Of a DNA stretch of 64,000 nt, positions 50,928 through 59,426 are shown in pieces; within the stretch, counting starts at the first letter, position 1, and the number at the start of each line of letters is the position of its first letter. Location of the stretch: assembly GCF_008274625.1 (NCBI RefSeq), contig NZ_VTRU01000002.1, positions 310,001 to 374,000 on the forward strand, read 5' to 3'. A program made the translations under genes and the position numbers. The DNA comes from Chryseobacterium panacisoli (GTDB taxonomy: Bacteria; Bacteroidota; Bacteroidia; Flavobacteriales; Weeksellaceae). The notes beneath the pieces are model-generated. The model worked only from the letters and a program-made list of their open reading frames with translations, did not search any database and had not been told where the DNA came from.

Positions 50928-51685
50928 TGGATGCTTTCTCATTAAAAAATAAAATTATCCTCATTACAGGCGCTTCTTCCGGGATCGGGAGAAGCTGTTC
51001 TGTAGAATGCAGCAAAAGCGGTGCAGATCTTATTCTTGTGGGAAGAAACCAGGATGAACTGATGAAAACAGCTGCTATGCTGAATCCTGAAACCAAAGTT
51101 GAGATCATTGCCGAAGATATTACCCAATCTGATAACCTTGAAGGAATTATTGCCGATAAAGTTTCAGCTTTAGGCAAAATTTCAGGATTTATACACTGTG
51201 CCGGTATCGAAAAAACACTACCGTTAAAAAAGCACAATCCTCAGCTGTACCAGGATATATTTGCGGTAAATGTGATTGCCGGACTTGAAATTGCTAAACT
51301 CCTTTCTTTAAAAAAGTATAAAGATGAGACTTCCAGTTTTGTATTTATTTCTTCCGTTGCGGGAATGGTAGGAGAGGCCGGGAAAGTGGCTTATTCTGCA
51401 AGTAAGGGAGCTGTGATTTCCGGAGCCCGTTCATTGGCAATGGAACTTTCAAGAAGTAACATCCGTGTCAATAGCATCAGCCCGGCGATGGTGAATACCC
51501 CGATTCTGGAAAAAATGTTTGAAGATATTGGTGAAGAAGCTTCATCAGAAATCATAAAAAAGCATCCGCTGGGAATAGGTGACCCTAAAGATGTAGCGAA
51601 TGCCTGTATTTTTCTATTATCCGATGCTTCAAGATGGGTCACAGGGAGCAATCTTGTCATTGACGGAGGATATTCCGCGCAGTAG
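50927..51685 (+). CDS. SDR-family 3-oxoacyl-ACP reductase-like protein
   Basis: This 252-residue classical SDR has TGASSGIG (14-21) for NADP(H) binding, catalytic Ser about 142-143, Tyr156 and Lys160 in VAYSASK, and a C-terminal VTGSNLVIDGGYSAQ. FabG-like enzymes reduce 3-oxoacyl-ACP to 3-hydroxyacyl-ACP. With the two upstream genes it could make a 3-hydroxyacyl-ACP. Its start overlaps the ACP stop, and its own stop abuts the stop of the converging GT4 gene with no bases between. Confidence 0.9.
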   Translation: MDAFSLKNKIILITGASSGIGRSCSVECSKSGADLILVGRNQDELMKTAAMLNPETKVEIIAEDITQSDNLEGIIADKVSALGKISGFIHCAGIEKTLPLKKHNPQLYQDIFAVNVIAGLEIAKLLSLKKYKDETSSFVFISSVAGMVGEAGKVAYSASKGAVISGARSLAMELSRSNIRVNSISPAMVNTPILEKMFEDIGEEASSEIIKKHPLGIGDPKDVANACIFLLSDASRWVTGSNLVIDGGYSAQ

Positions 51686-52840
51686 CTATTTTTTGTACAG
51701 TGTTTCTATAATATTTTCTACGCTGTCAAATATTTTCTTATTGTCGAACTGACTTTCAATATTTTTAAGATTTTCTCTGATATGGAGAACAAGGCTGGGA
51801 TCGGTAAAGAATGTCTTCATTGCCGAATACATTTCATCAACCTCATAACTGATGAGGTATCCCGTTTCCCGGTCTTTGATCATCAACCCTACATCACCTA
51901 CATTCGTTGCAATAATAGGCTTCTGAAGGATTAATGCTTCAGCAATTACCAGAGGCCATGCTTCAGATTCGGAAGGAAGAATGAAGTAATCTGCTTTCTT
52001 GATGTACGGATAAGGGTTCATCTGATTTCCGGCCAGAATAAATGTATTTTCAACATTGTTTTTTGCGACCTGAGCTTTAAGGTTCTTCATTTCGTCACCA
52101 TCACCAATCACAATGATGCTGTGATGAAATCCTTCGTTGATAAGCCTTGTATGCGCTTCAATAAGTTTATGATATCCTTTTCTTGAATGAAGTCTCCCAA
52201 TAGACGCAAAAACAGGTCCTTCAGGGAAGTTGTCAAGCTTTTCTTCAGCCTTTCGCTTTATTTCTTCAATAGGAATAGGATTGATAATAACGCTCTCAGC
52301 CGGATAATTGAGATTAGGATAATACTGATGCATCATATCCTTTATTTTGTGAGAGCAGTACACCATATGATCAAACTGAGGAAAGCTCTTTAAAATATCC
52401 GGAACCAAAGGCTGAAACTTAGGAACATTGATTTCAGAGTGAAACCATCCGATTTTTTTTGAATTCTTATGAGTAGAACTGAGAATAGCATCATAATCCC
52501 TGTAATCCATCCCGATTTCTATATCAAAAGTATCATTGATAAGCCTGTCTGCAATAGCTGGATTGTTTTTCAGTTTACGAAGCTTTAACCTTCTTTTGAC
52601 AAGCTGAAGTTTTTGTAAGAGAGAGTTGTCGGAAAAGTCTTCTTTTCCATCGGTAAGATATATTTTTCTGATATGTTTCGGAAGCTCATCACGCAATTTG
52701 CCCTGGTTGAGGGTAAGGCATACCGTCATTTCAAATTTGTCAGGATTCAGGTTGTTGAGAAGTCCCAACAGTACTTTTTCTACGCCTCCCATTTCCATGG
52801 AGCGGTGTCTGAACAAAATTTTTATTTTTTTTTCTAACAT
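51686..52840 (-). CDS. Glycosyltransferase family 4 protein
   Basis: This 384-residue GT-B enzyme has MGGVEKVLLG (about 17-26), ASIGRLHSRKGYHKLI (about 212-227) and LPSESEAWPLVIAEAL (about 293-308), the GT4 donor-site pattern. It is similar in layout to the 47891-49039 protein, so the two may be old duplicates. The start ATG overlaps the stop of the upstream GT2 by one base, indicating coupling. Donor and acceptor cannot be named. Confidence 0.9.
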   Translation of the reverse strand: MLEKKIKILFRHRSMEMGGVEKVLLGLLNNLNPDKFEMTVCLTLNQGKLRDELPKHIRKIYLTDGKEDFSDNSLLQKLQLVKRRLKLRKLKNNPAIADRLINDTFDIEIGMDYRDYDAILSSTHKNSKKIGWFHSEINVPKFQPLVPDILKSFPQFDHMVYCSHKIKDMMHQYYPNLNYPAESVIINPIPIEEIKRKAEEKLDNFPEGPVFASIGRLHSRKGYHKLIEAHTRLINEGFHHSIIVIGDGDEMKNLKAQVAKNNVENTFILAGNQMNPYPYIKKADYFILPSESEAWPLVIAEALILQKPIIATNVGDVGLMIKDRETGYLISYEVDEMYSAMKTFFTDPSLVLHIRENLKNIESQFDNKKIFDSVENIIETLYKK

Positions 52841-53679
52841 TATCCGAAGATTGATTGTAAAGTAATTTTTATTTTTTTCTTGATACGGAAAGGAAGCCTG
52901 TGCTGATATTGAAGCAGGCTGAATATATCATCTACACCAGGATAATGATCAGGAATTTTCTGACCATTGATGGTAGTAAGCCCTCTGCGTTTCATGGTAT
53001 TGAAGATCACCTGTGCAAAATACTCATGGGATTTCTTTTTATTGTCATTCTGGGAAATTCCACCCTGATGGGTTCTGTAGAGATAGTTGGTGTCATTAAT
53101 GAACTGAACTTTCCCTTTTTCATACATTTTAAGGTAGAGATCCTGGTCTTCCCCGATTTTTAAATCCGGATTCATTTTTTCAGTCTGTTCATACACTGCC
53201 TTTCTGAAGGTTACAAAATGAGCGATCTGAATCGGGAAATTAAAAAAATAAGGATCACTGTTCGGGATCTGCATGGCAGATCTGAACGGAGAAATTGGTT
53301 TCAGATCCTGATCACAGGTCATAAACCTTGAATAGGTAAGGACTGTATCTTTTTTAACCTGAAAGATCTCCATACATTTTTGAATGGCTGTTGGGTTTAT
53401 GGCGTCATCAGGATCTAAAAATCCACAGATTTCCCCTTCCGCCAGCTCAATCAGTTTACTTTTTGTTACGCCTACACCGGAATTTTTTTCATTTTCAAAA
53501 AATTTAAACCTTTTATCAGTTGAAATCATTTCCCGGATCATTTTCTTTTCACTTTCAGAGGAGGCGTCATCCAGAATAATGGCTTCCCAGTCTGTATACG
53601 TCTGCTGAAGTATGCTTTCAAAACAGTCTTTGAAAAAATGAGCGTTATTGTAATGGGCTATAAGGATAGAAAACTTCAT
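52840..53679 (-). CDS. Glycosyltransferase family 2 protein
   Basis: This 279-residue GT-A enzyme has the start SILIAHYNN (4-12), ILDDAS (about 35-40) and the metal-binding DPDDA (about 93-97), then a HFVTF segment and EDQDLYLKM (about 178-186). The probable catalytic base is in EDQD. It shares most landmark segments with the GT2 at 60152-60997, suggesting duplication within the locus. It overlaps the downstream GT4 by one base and the upstream acyltransferase by four. Confidence 0.9.
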   Translation of the reverse strand: MKFSILIAHYNNAHFFKDCFESILQQTYTDWEAIILDDASSESEKKMIREMISTDKRFKFFENEKNSGVGVTKSKLIELAEGEICGFLDPDDAINPTAIQKCMEIFQVKKDTVLTYSRFMTCDQDLKPISPFRSAMQIPNSDPYFFNFPIQIAHFVTFRKAVYEQTEKMNPDLKIGEDQDLYLKMYEKGKVQFINDTNYLYRTHQGGISQNDNKKKSHEYFAQVIFNTMKRRGLTTINGQKIPDHYPGVDDIFSLLQYQHRLPFRIKKKIKITLQSIFG

Positions 53680-54221
53680 GAATGTTCCTTAAATATTAAT
53701 TCCTGATGATTGATTACGGTTGTATTGGGGGGCACATTTTTGTAAATAGTACATCCTGCTCCAATAATACAGTTGTCGCCGATAGTTACTCCTTTTAATA
53801 CAGTAACATTGCTTCCGAGCCAGCAGTTGCTTCCGATTTTGATGGGAGCTGTGGTGAACTCAGCATGAGACAGTTTAAAATCCGGATGGGTCTGATAGGC
53901 ATGATTGTGGTCATACAGTTTTACATTTTCTCCGAACAGCGTATTATCACCTATTGAAATACTGTCCAGACAGTTGATGGAACAGAAGTTATTCATGAAA
54001 AAATTGTTTCCGATTTCTAAAGTGGCATTCTGCTGCACAAGAACGTGTACATAATTTCTGAAACTGACCCCATTCCCAATCGTCACCTTCTTTACATTTT
54101 CATGCAGGATAAAATGATCACTGATCCCAAGTTTTATCCCCCTGAAAGAAACGTGAGGGTGTTTTTTGAGAAGAGAAATCTGGCTTTTCCGTTGAAGTTT
54201 TGCTAAAATTTCATAAAGCAT
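53676..54221 (-). CDS. Hexapeptide acyltransferase, maltose-acetyltransferase-like
   Basis: This protein of 181 residues (187 if the GTG at 54239 is used) has hexapeptide beta-helix repeats from about residue 50 to 165 (VTIGNGVSFRNYVHV, IGNNFFMNNFCSINCLDSISIG, IGSNCWLGSNVTVLKGVTIG). DHNHAY near 110 contains the catalytic His expected for the maltose/galactoside acetyltransferase group. It probably acetylates a sugar of the glycan. A TATATTTG box lies upstream; both starts fit, but ATG would leave a more normal leader. It overlaps the GT2 gene by ATGA. Confidence 0.82.
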   Translation of the reverse strand: MLYEILAKLQRKSQISLLKKHPHVSFRGIKLGISDHFILHENVKKVTIGNGVSFRNYVHVLVQQNATLEIGNNFFMNNFCSINCLDSISIGDNTLFGENVKLYDHNHAYQTHPDFKLSHAEFTTAPIKIGSNCWLGSNVTVLKGVTIGDNCIIGAGCTIYKNVPPNTTVINHQELIFKEHS

Positions 54222-54251
54222 ACTTAAATTTATTTTCACATTTGTAGCCTA

Positions 54252-54259
54252 CAAATATA
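54252..54259 (-). promoter_or_regulatory. TATATTTG -7 box of the 53676-54221 gene
   Basis: A perfect TAnnTTTG match on the minus strand, 12 bases before the GTG and 30 before the ATG start. It would also read into the GT2 and GT4 genes. Confidence 0.55.
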
Positions 54260-54290
54260 ATTTGTTTTACATAATTATAATAATAAATCT

Positions 54291-54298
54291 TATTTTTG
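54291..54298 (+). promoter_or_regulatory. TATTTTTG -7 box upstream of the membrane acyltransferase
   Basis: A perfect TAnnTTTG match about 90 bases before the GTG at 54388, divergent from the box at 54252-54259. Confidence 0.5.
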
Positions 54299-54330
54299 TG
54301 CCTTAAAATTAACACTTTATACCAATAAAA

Positions 54331-54361
54331 ACAGCCCTCTGAGTTGAGGTTGCTGTGTTTT
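54331..54361 (+). terminator. Terminator-like hairpin in the acyltransferase leader
   Basis: ACAGCCCTC pairs with GAGG-GCTGT (two-base bulge) around a six-base loop, followed by GTTTT. It lies between the promoter box and the start codon of the 54388-55422 gene. No plus-strand gene precedes it, so it may act as an attenuator or be incidental. Confidence 0.4.
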
Positions 54362-54387
54362 GATAAAGTAAAGCATTTTGCGGTTCT

Positions 54388-55422
54388 GTGAAGATAAGTC
54401 AGATTACATTTACCAGGTTTATTGCCGCTATGGCAATTGTTATTTCTCATTTCAATAAAGATCTGTTTTTATATAAGATAGATTACATTTCCAATCTTTT
54501 TTTGAGAGCGAACGTAGGGGTAAGTTATTTCTTTATTCTTTCAGGATTTATTATGATTATTGCTTATCACAAGAAGGATAAGATTGATTATCTGGAGTTT
54601 TATAAAAACAGGTTTGCCAGGATTTATCCGCTTTATATGCTGGGGCTTCTGCTGTATTTTATGACGAGATACGAGATGTTTGATTGGTATAAGCTGGTTT
54701 TATACGGATTGGGTATTCAAAGCTGGATACCGGGAGAAGCCATGATTCTGAATTTTCCGGGATGGTCTATCTCAGTAGAGTTTTTCTTTTACCTGCTTTT
54801 TCCGTTTTTATATAATTATTTTTACGCGAAGAAAAATAAAATGATCTGGGTATTTGCCATTGGGCTCTGGCTGATTACTCAGGTGTTTTCAAACCTTTAC
54901 CCGGTATACGGAGCGTATGAAGGCCCGCATACGAAAAGTCATGAGTTCCTTTATTATTTTCCTTTCTGGCATCTTAATGAATTTCTGATCGGAAACCTGG
55001 CGGGAATATTTTTCGTGAGAAATTACAAGCAAAAAAACTACGATCGTCAGGTGATCGCGGTCTTTTTACTGATTCTTGTGTCTTTGATGTTTGTTCCGTT
55101 GTTTTACCACAATGGGTTGATGGCATTGCTTTTTGTGCCTGCAATTCTTCTTATATCAGCCAATAACGGAAGAGTAAGTAAGTTCTTTTCACTAAAGCCT
55201 CTGGAATATCTGGGAGAAATAAGTTATGGTATATACATTACTCATATTCCTGTTCTTTATCTTGTACGGGAGTTTTTAAAATGGCAGGAATGTACATTCA
55301 GTATTGATATTGTATTTGTAATTTACATTATTGTTATGCTGCTCAGTTCTGCAATTTTTTATCAGTGTATTGAAAAACCCATGCGTAATCTTTTAAGAAG
55401 AATACATTTTTCCAGGCAATAA
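54388..55422 (+). CDS. Membrane acyltransferase, family 3 (OafA-like)
   Basis: This 344-residue protein has about ten membrane helices. The N-terminal RFIAAMAIVISHFN (about 10-23) contains the conserved Arg and His of acyltransferase family 3, followed by GVSYFFILSGFIMI (about 43-56). These proteins move acetyl or other acyl groups across the membrane onto sugars. The start codon is GTG at 54388. It is on the plus strand, converging with the GT2 gene that ends 45 bases away, and is a second acyl-transfer type beside the soluble hexapeptide enzymes. Confidence 0.88.
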   Translation: MKISQITFTRFIAAMAIVISHFNKDLFLYKIDYISNLFLRANVGVSYFFILSGFIMIIAYHKKDKIDYLEFYKNRFARIYPLYMLGLLLYFMTRYEMFDWYKLVLYGLGIQSWIPGEAMILNFPGWSISVEFFFYLLFPFLYNYFYAKKNKMIWVFAIGLWLITQVFSNLYPVYGAYEGPHTKSHEFLYYFPFWHLNEFLIGNLAGIFFVRNYKQKNYDRQVIAVFLLILVSLMFVPLFYHNGLMALLFVPAILLISANNGRVSKFFSLKPLEYLGEISYGIYITHIPVLYLVREFLKWQECTFSIDIVFVIYIIVMLLSSAIFYQCIEKPMRNLLRRIHFSRQ

Positions 55423-55467
55423 ATTAAATGGTTATTTTAAAACTAAATACTTAGTTTAATTGCGCTG

Positions 55468-56406
55468 TTAGAACAAATCATTTCTGAAATTAATATTATA
55501 CAGCCCGGAACGTATACTTTTATAATCTGTGAACAGATATTTTGTAATCATTCCCCATTTTTTCAGAAACGGAGCGTTGGCAATCCTGAAACTTCTGTAC
55601 ACTCTTTTGATATGAAGTTTCATATCATCGGGGATGGTATTTTCATTTTCTGCCCAATGGTTGACTTCCTTCCACAATACAACTCTTGTTGAGGCCGGTT
55701 TAATTTCTCTGGAATCTATTTTGGTAATTCTGTTGTTTTCGTGAACTCCTCTTACGGCTACTGCCTTATCAAGAATTCCCGGGTATAAATTCAGATAGTA
55801 AGAGAGTCTGAAAAGAAATTCAGTGTCCTGATGCAGCTTTAAATGGGTTTTAAAGAAATACTCCATGTTTTTCAGAGAACTTTTACGGATAGTCAATGCA
55901 TCAATGCTGAAAAGCCCGAAAGTTCCTATCATGTTAAGCTGTCCCGGAAATACATCTCTTGGAGGATGTTTCCTGTAAACTGTAGTCAGGCGGTCGCCAA
56001 AGATCTTATAATATTGTTCTTTTGCCTTCTCCGAATAATAGTGAACCCCTATGGCACCATAAACTCCGTCAACATCTTTATTGGGAAACAGCTCTTTTTC
56101 TGCATCAAAACGGTTGGAAAGGTAGTAATCATCCGCATCCAGGAAAGCGATAAAATCCCCTTCTGCTTTTTCCAGTCCTAAATTTCTGCTGGCCCCTGCT
56201 CCGTGATTGCCTTTATCGGGATGCTGAAAAAGCTTTACCCTATCATGTTTTTCAGCGAGTTCCTTACAGACCTGCAATGCATTGTCCGGAGACTTGTCTT
56301 CTACCAATACCACTTCATACACCTCTTTGAACTGAAGAGCGGAATCTACAGCCTGTGAAACATATTTTTCGGCATTGTAAACGGGAATAATTACTGAAAT
56401 TTTCAT
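55468..56406 (-). CDS. Glycosyltransferase family 2 protein
   Basis: This 312-residue GT-A enzyme has the start SVIIPVYNAEKYV (4-16), the VEDKSPD segment (about 36-42) and the metal-binding DADDYY (about 90-95). HQDTEFLFRL near 193-202 carries the probable catalytic Asp. The acceptor and donor are unknown. It lies 10 bases after the membrane acyltransferase gene at 56417 in a minus-strand operon. Confidence 0.9.
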   Translation of the reverse strand: MKISVIIPVYNAEKYVSQAVDSALQFKEVYEVVLVEDKSPDNALQVCKELAEKHDRVKLFQHPDKGNHGAGASRNLGLEKAEGDFIAFLDADDYYLSNRFDAEKELFPNKDVDGVYGAIGVHYYSEKAKEQYYKIFGDRLTTVYRKHPPRDVFPGQLNMIGTFGLFSIDALTIRKSSLKNMEYFFKTHLKLHQDTEFLFRLSYYLNLYPGILDKAVAVRGVHENNRITKIDSREIKPASTRVVLWKEVNHWAENENTIPDDMKLHIKRVYRSFRIANAPFLKKWGMITKYLFTDYKSIRSGLYNINFRNDLF

Positions 56407-56416
56407 TTGTATCGGA

Positions 56417-57415
56417 TTATGCTTTTAATTTAATTTTTAAATAATTGGTTACTCTTTTCTCAACAAAATAATACAGAAGTGATGCCACTATAACGACCAT
56501 GGCAATCTTAAATAGAAAAAAGGGAAAGCTGAGGTAACCTTCAACTTTAAATCTTTTTAAAGCAATTTCTACAAAAGGATGTGACAGGTATAGTGAATAG
56601 GAAATATCTCCCAGAAAAATAAAGGCTTTGTTTCCTTTAAACTGAAATACATAATCAAAAGTTAAGAAAGAAAAGACAAAAAGGGAGATAATGGCCAGTT
56701 TGATCATATCATTATCTATGGGGATAATGCTCAGAAGCACTAGTGTAAATAGTACGATTCCTGTTACAGAAAGTAATGCAGCCCAGTTTTTTGGAATTGT
56801 AAATTTGTTCAGTAAAAGTGAAAAAAGAATTCCCACAACAAAATAAAGGTTGAGAGAATGGGTTACCATACGTAAATACGGACTTTCAAAATGGATAAAA
56901 TATCCCAGAATTGAAGTAAGGATAAAGAAACCTGCAATGAAGTAATACCTTTTTTCTTTAAAAAATAACGAGAGACCAAATATGAGATAAAAGAACATTT
57001 CAAAATTTAAGGACCAGCCTAAGAAAAGGACTGGAAATTCTTTCTTTGTGGGAAGGAATAATAATGAATGGATAAGCTCATAAAGTCCTGCGCCATGAAA
57101 ATAGAGAAAGAAACTGCCTCCGGGTATCATCGCAGCAAAGGTCAAAAGATAATACAGCGGAACAATTCTGATCACCCTTCTTTTGTAAAATAAAGTGATC
57201 TGCTGAAAAGAATCTTTACTGAAATTTATTTTTTGAGTGGTGAAAGCCATGATAAATCCACTGATAATAAAAAATACGGGAACACCGATACTTCCTTTTT
57301 TAAAGAGAATATCACCAAGATCCAGCCCGGGCAGGTTTATTGTTTCACGGAAATGAAAGCAGCATACCAATAAGGCTGAAATCCCTCTTAATATCTGGAG
57401 GTTGTTAAGCTTCAT
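56417..57415 (-). CDS. Membrane acyltransferase, family 3
   Basis: This 332-residue protein with about ten membrane helices has the family-3 marks: LRGISALLVCCFHFRE (about 8-23) with Arg and His, and GSIGVPVFFIISGFIMAF (about 41-58). It probably adds an acyl group to the glycan repeat or to a lipid-linked intermediate. It is only moderately similar to the other family-3 protein at 54388-55422, so they likely have separate targets. It lies 13 bases after the rhamnosyltransferase-like gene and 10 before the GT2. Confidence 0.9.
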   Translation of the reverse strand: MKLNNLQILRGISALLVCCFHFRETINLPGLDLGDILFKKGSIGVPVFFIISGFIMAFTTQKINFSKDSFQQITLFYKRRVIRIVPLYYLLTFAAMIPGGSFFLYFHGAGLYELIHSLLFLPTKKEFPVLFLGWSLNFEMFFYLIFGLSLFFKEKRYYFIAGFFILTSILGYFIHFESPYLRMVTHSLNLYFVVGILFSLLLNKFTIPKNWAALLSVTGIVLFTLVLLSIIPIDNDMIKLAIISLFVFSFLTFDYVFQFKGNKAFIFLGDISYSLYLSHPFVEIALKRFKVEGYLSFPFFLFKIAMVVIVASLLYYFVEKRVTNYLKIKLKA

Positions 57416-57428
57416 GACTGGAAGAATC

Positions 57429-58256
57429 TTATTTTTTAAATATCTTTTTCAAAATAAGGCCCATCACAAACGGTACTCTGGCAATATTATGCTGAAGCGT
57501 CTTGAATCCGTCTATGGTAAATTTGGTATCTTCTGTCATTCCGTATTCTGAAAAATCAACTTCAGGAACAGCTTTATGTTTAAAAGTGACATTCATTAAG
57601 TTATATTGATGGATAACCTGGATATACATCTCTTTACTGTCTTCCACAGAAAAATTCGGGTAATGACGATAGCTGTTGTGAGCTCTTTCCTTTAGCATCG
57701 TTTTGAAGTTGTCTACACTTTCCGCTAAGCTTACAAACGGGTTTACTACAGCGTTATAAACATTTACTACCGCTTTACGGTCCGGTAGCATGGTAAGCTG
57801 ATATCCTCTTCTTAAATCTATTACCAGATCATGAACCGGTTTGAAATGCTCCTGAACGGTTTTTATATAATCCTGATGAAGCATGTCATCGTTGTCCAGC
57901 TCGCTGGTGATCACAAATTTTGTGTCAGGAGTGAAAAACTGTGGGATTATCTCTACAGCTTTTGTTTTCATGACATCAAAATCTTCTACAAATACCGCTT
58001 TAAAAGTTGGGTATTCTGTTTCAATTTCTTTAATGATTTTTCTAAACTTATCAGATGTATTGGTATCGAAAAAGGTAAGCCAGATATAATTTTGGTTGGT
58101 CTGATTTTTATAAGAAGGAAGCACGTAAGTTCTGAATAACTTGAATCGGTCATCCAGCCATTCTTCGGTAAGCGGTTTATATCCTGAACGTGTTTCGTTC
58201 CAGCCTTTTGTAGGAACATTGAATCTTGTCATTATTACGTGTACAAATTGACTCAT
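57429..58256 (-). CDS. Putative rhamnosyltransferase-like glycosyltransferase
   Basis: This 275-residue protein has the start FVHVIMTRFNVP (4-15), DRFKLFRTYVLPSYKNQTNQ (about 36-55), WLTFFDTNTS (about 59-68) and a metal-site-like ELDNDDMLHQDYI (about 119-131). These features match the Pfam family of putative rhamnosyltransferases (PF11316). The donor sugar is not proven by the family label. It is the first gene of a three-gene run with the family-3 acyltransferase and GT2, preceded by a 127-base gap. Confidence 0.82.
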   Translation of the reverse strand: MSQFVHVIMTRFNVPTKGWNETRSGYKPLTEEWLDDRFKLFRTYVLPSYKNQTNQNYIWLTFFDTNTSDKFRKIIKEIETEYPTFKAVFVEDFDVMKTKAVEIIPQFFTPDTKFVITSELDNDDMLHQDYIKTVQEHFKPVHDLVIDLRRGYQLTMLPDRKAVVNVYNAVVNPFVSLAESVDNFKTMLKERAHNSYRHYPNFSVEDSKEMYIQVIHQYNLMNVTFKHKAVPEVDFSEYGMTEDTKFTIDGFKTLQHNIARVPFVMGLILKKIFKK

Positions 58257-58383
58257 CTAAATAAATTTATTTAAAGTTATATAATTTACAAGGGTTTCTG
58301 CTGTATATCTGCTTGGCAGTACCCACTCATTTGTGTAGTTTTTATGGAAATATAGTTGTGCGAAGTTCATTAATCTTCAAAAT

Positions 58384-59256
58384 TTAGCCATCTACTTTTT
58401 TTCTGAAAAGCTTGTAATAAAACCTTTTGAAAGAAAGATATTTTGCGACCACGGCCAGTGGGATCATTTTTTGAAATTCGCGTCTTTGCTGTATAAGCTG
58501 GGTGGTACGGACGTCTATAATATGGTAAGCTAGTCTGTCATGTACTTCTTCACCGTACAGTTTTTTTAAGGTTGGTAAAATTTTAAGGCGCTGCTTCATG
58601 ATTTTGATCGGATCAGCAGACATATTATCGTTGACGTCTTTTCGGTAATGGGCAAGAGCTTCGTTGATCAAAAGGGCATCAGGATGATCTTTGGTGATAT
58701 AAATCCACATTACCCAGTCTTCACAACTGGTAAGGGTAGTGTCAAAAAGAAAACCTTCCAGAAGCTTTTTGCCAATCAAAGCACAGTGTATCGGGATAGA
58801 AAATTTAAGATCCCAATCATATACAATTCCATCAAAGGTCAGGAAACTCTGCTCAACATTTTTATAGCCCGGAAGATGGGTTTGGTTTCTGTAGATGGTA
58901 TACTGACTTACAATCAGCGGATATTCTTTGTCTCCGGAAAGGCTTTTGGAAAATTTTTCACGGTGTATCAGATCATCAGAATCCAGAAACTGTATATAAT
59001 CTCCGGTAACGACTTCCAATGCGGCATTTCTTGCAGAAGATAAGCCGCCGTTTTCTTTATAAAGATATTTAAAACGGCTGTCTTTTTTTACCCATTTATC
59101 AGCTACTTCATCAGTATTATCGGGTGATCCGTCATTGACAATGATACATTCCCAATTTTCATAGGTCTGATCCATTATAGACTGCAGACATTCATCTAAA
59201 AACTGAGCCTGTTTATAGCAGGGGACAATTACGGATATTTTGGGATTCATTTTCAT
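58384..59256 (-). CDS. Glycosyltransferase family 2 protein
   Basis: This 290-residue GT-A enzyme has the start ISVIVPCYKQAQFL (about 6-19), VNDGSPDN (about 38-45) and metal-binding LDSDDLI (about 91-97). A CEDWVMW motif near 183-189 contains the likely catalytic Asp. The C-terminal part is basic and may contact the membrane. It is preceded by a 170-base gap and followed by a 127-base gap, so it may be transcribed separately from its neighbours. Confidence 0.9.
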   Translation of the reverse strand: MKMNPKISVIVPCYKQAQFLDECLQSIMDQTYENWECIIVNDGSPDNTDEVADKWVKKDSRFKYLYKENGGLSSARNAALEVVTGDYIQFLDSDDLIHREKFSKSLSGDKEYPLIVSQYTIYRNQTHLPGYKNVEQSFLTFDGIVYDWDLKFSIPIHCALIGKKLLEGFLFDTTLTSCEDWVMWIYITKDHPDALLINEALAHYRKDVNDNMSADPIKIMKQRLKILPTLKKLYGEEVHDRLAYHIIDVRTTQLIQQRREFQKMIPLAVVAKYLSFKRFYYKLFRKKVDG

Positions 59257-59426
59257 TTTTTATTCAATAGGTTTAATGTGTTTTTTATTCTTCAGTTGGT
59301 CATAAACCATCACTTTTAATTGCTTTTTCTTTGCCTGATAATATCTGAAGCTTTCTGTTCGAAGGTACAAAAATTATTTTTTCCGGTACAGAATGGGATC
59401 TTTTGGAAGCAGCCATACATTATTTT

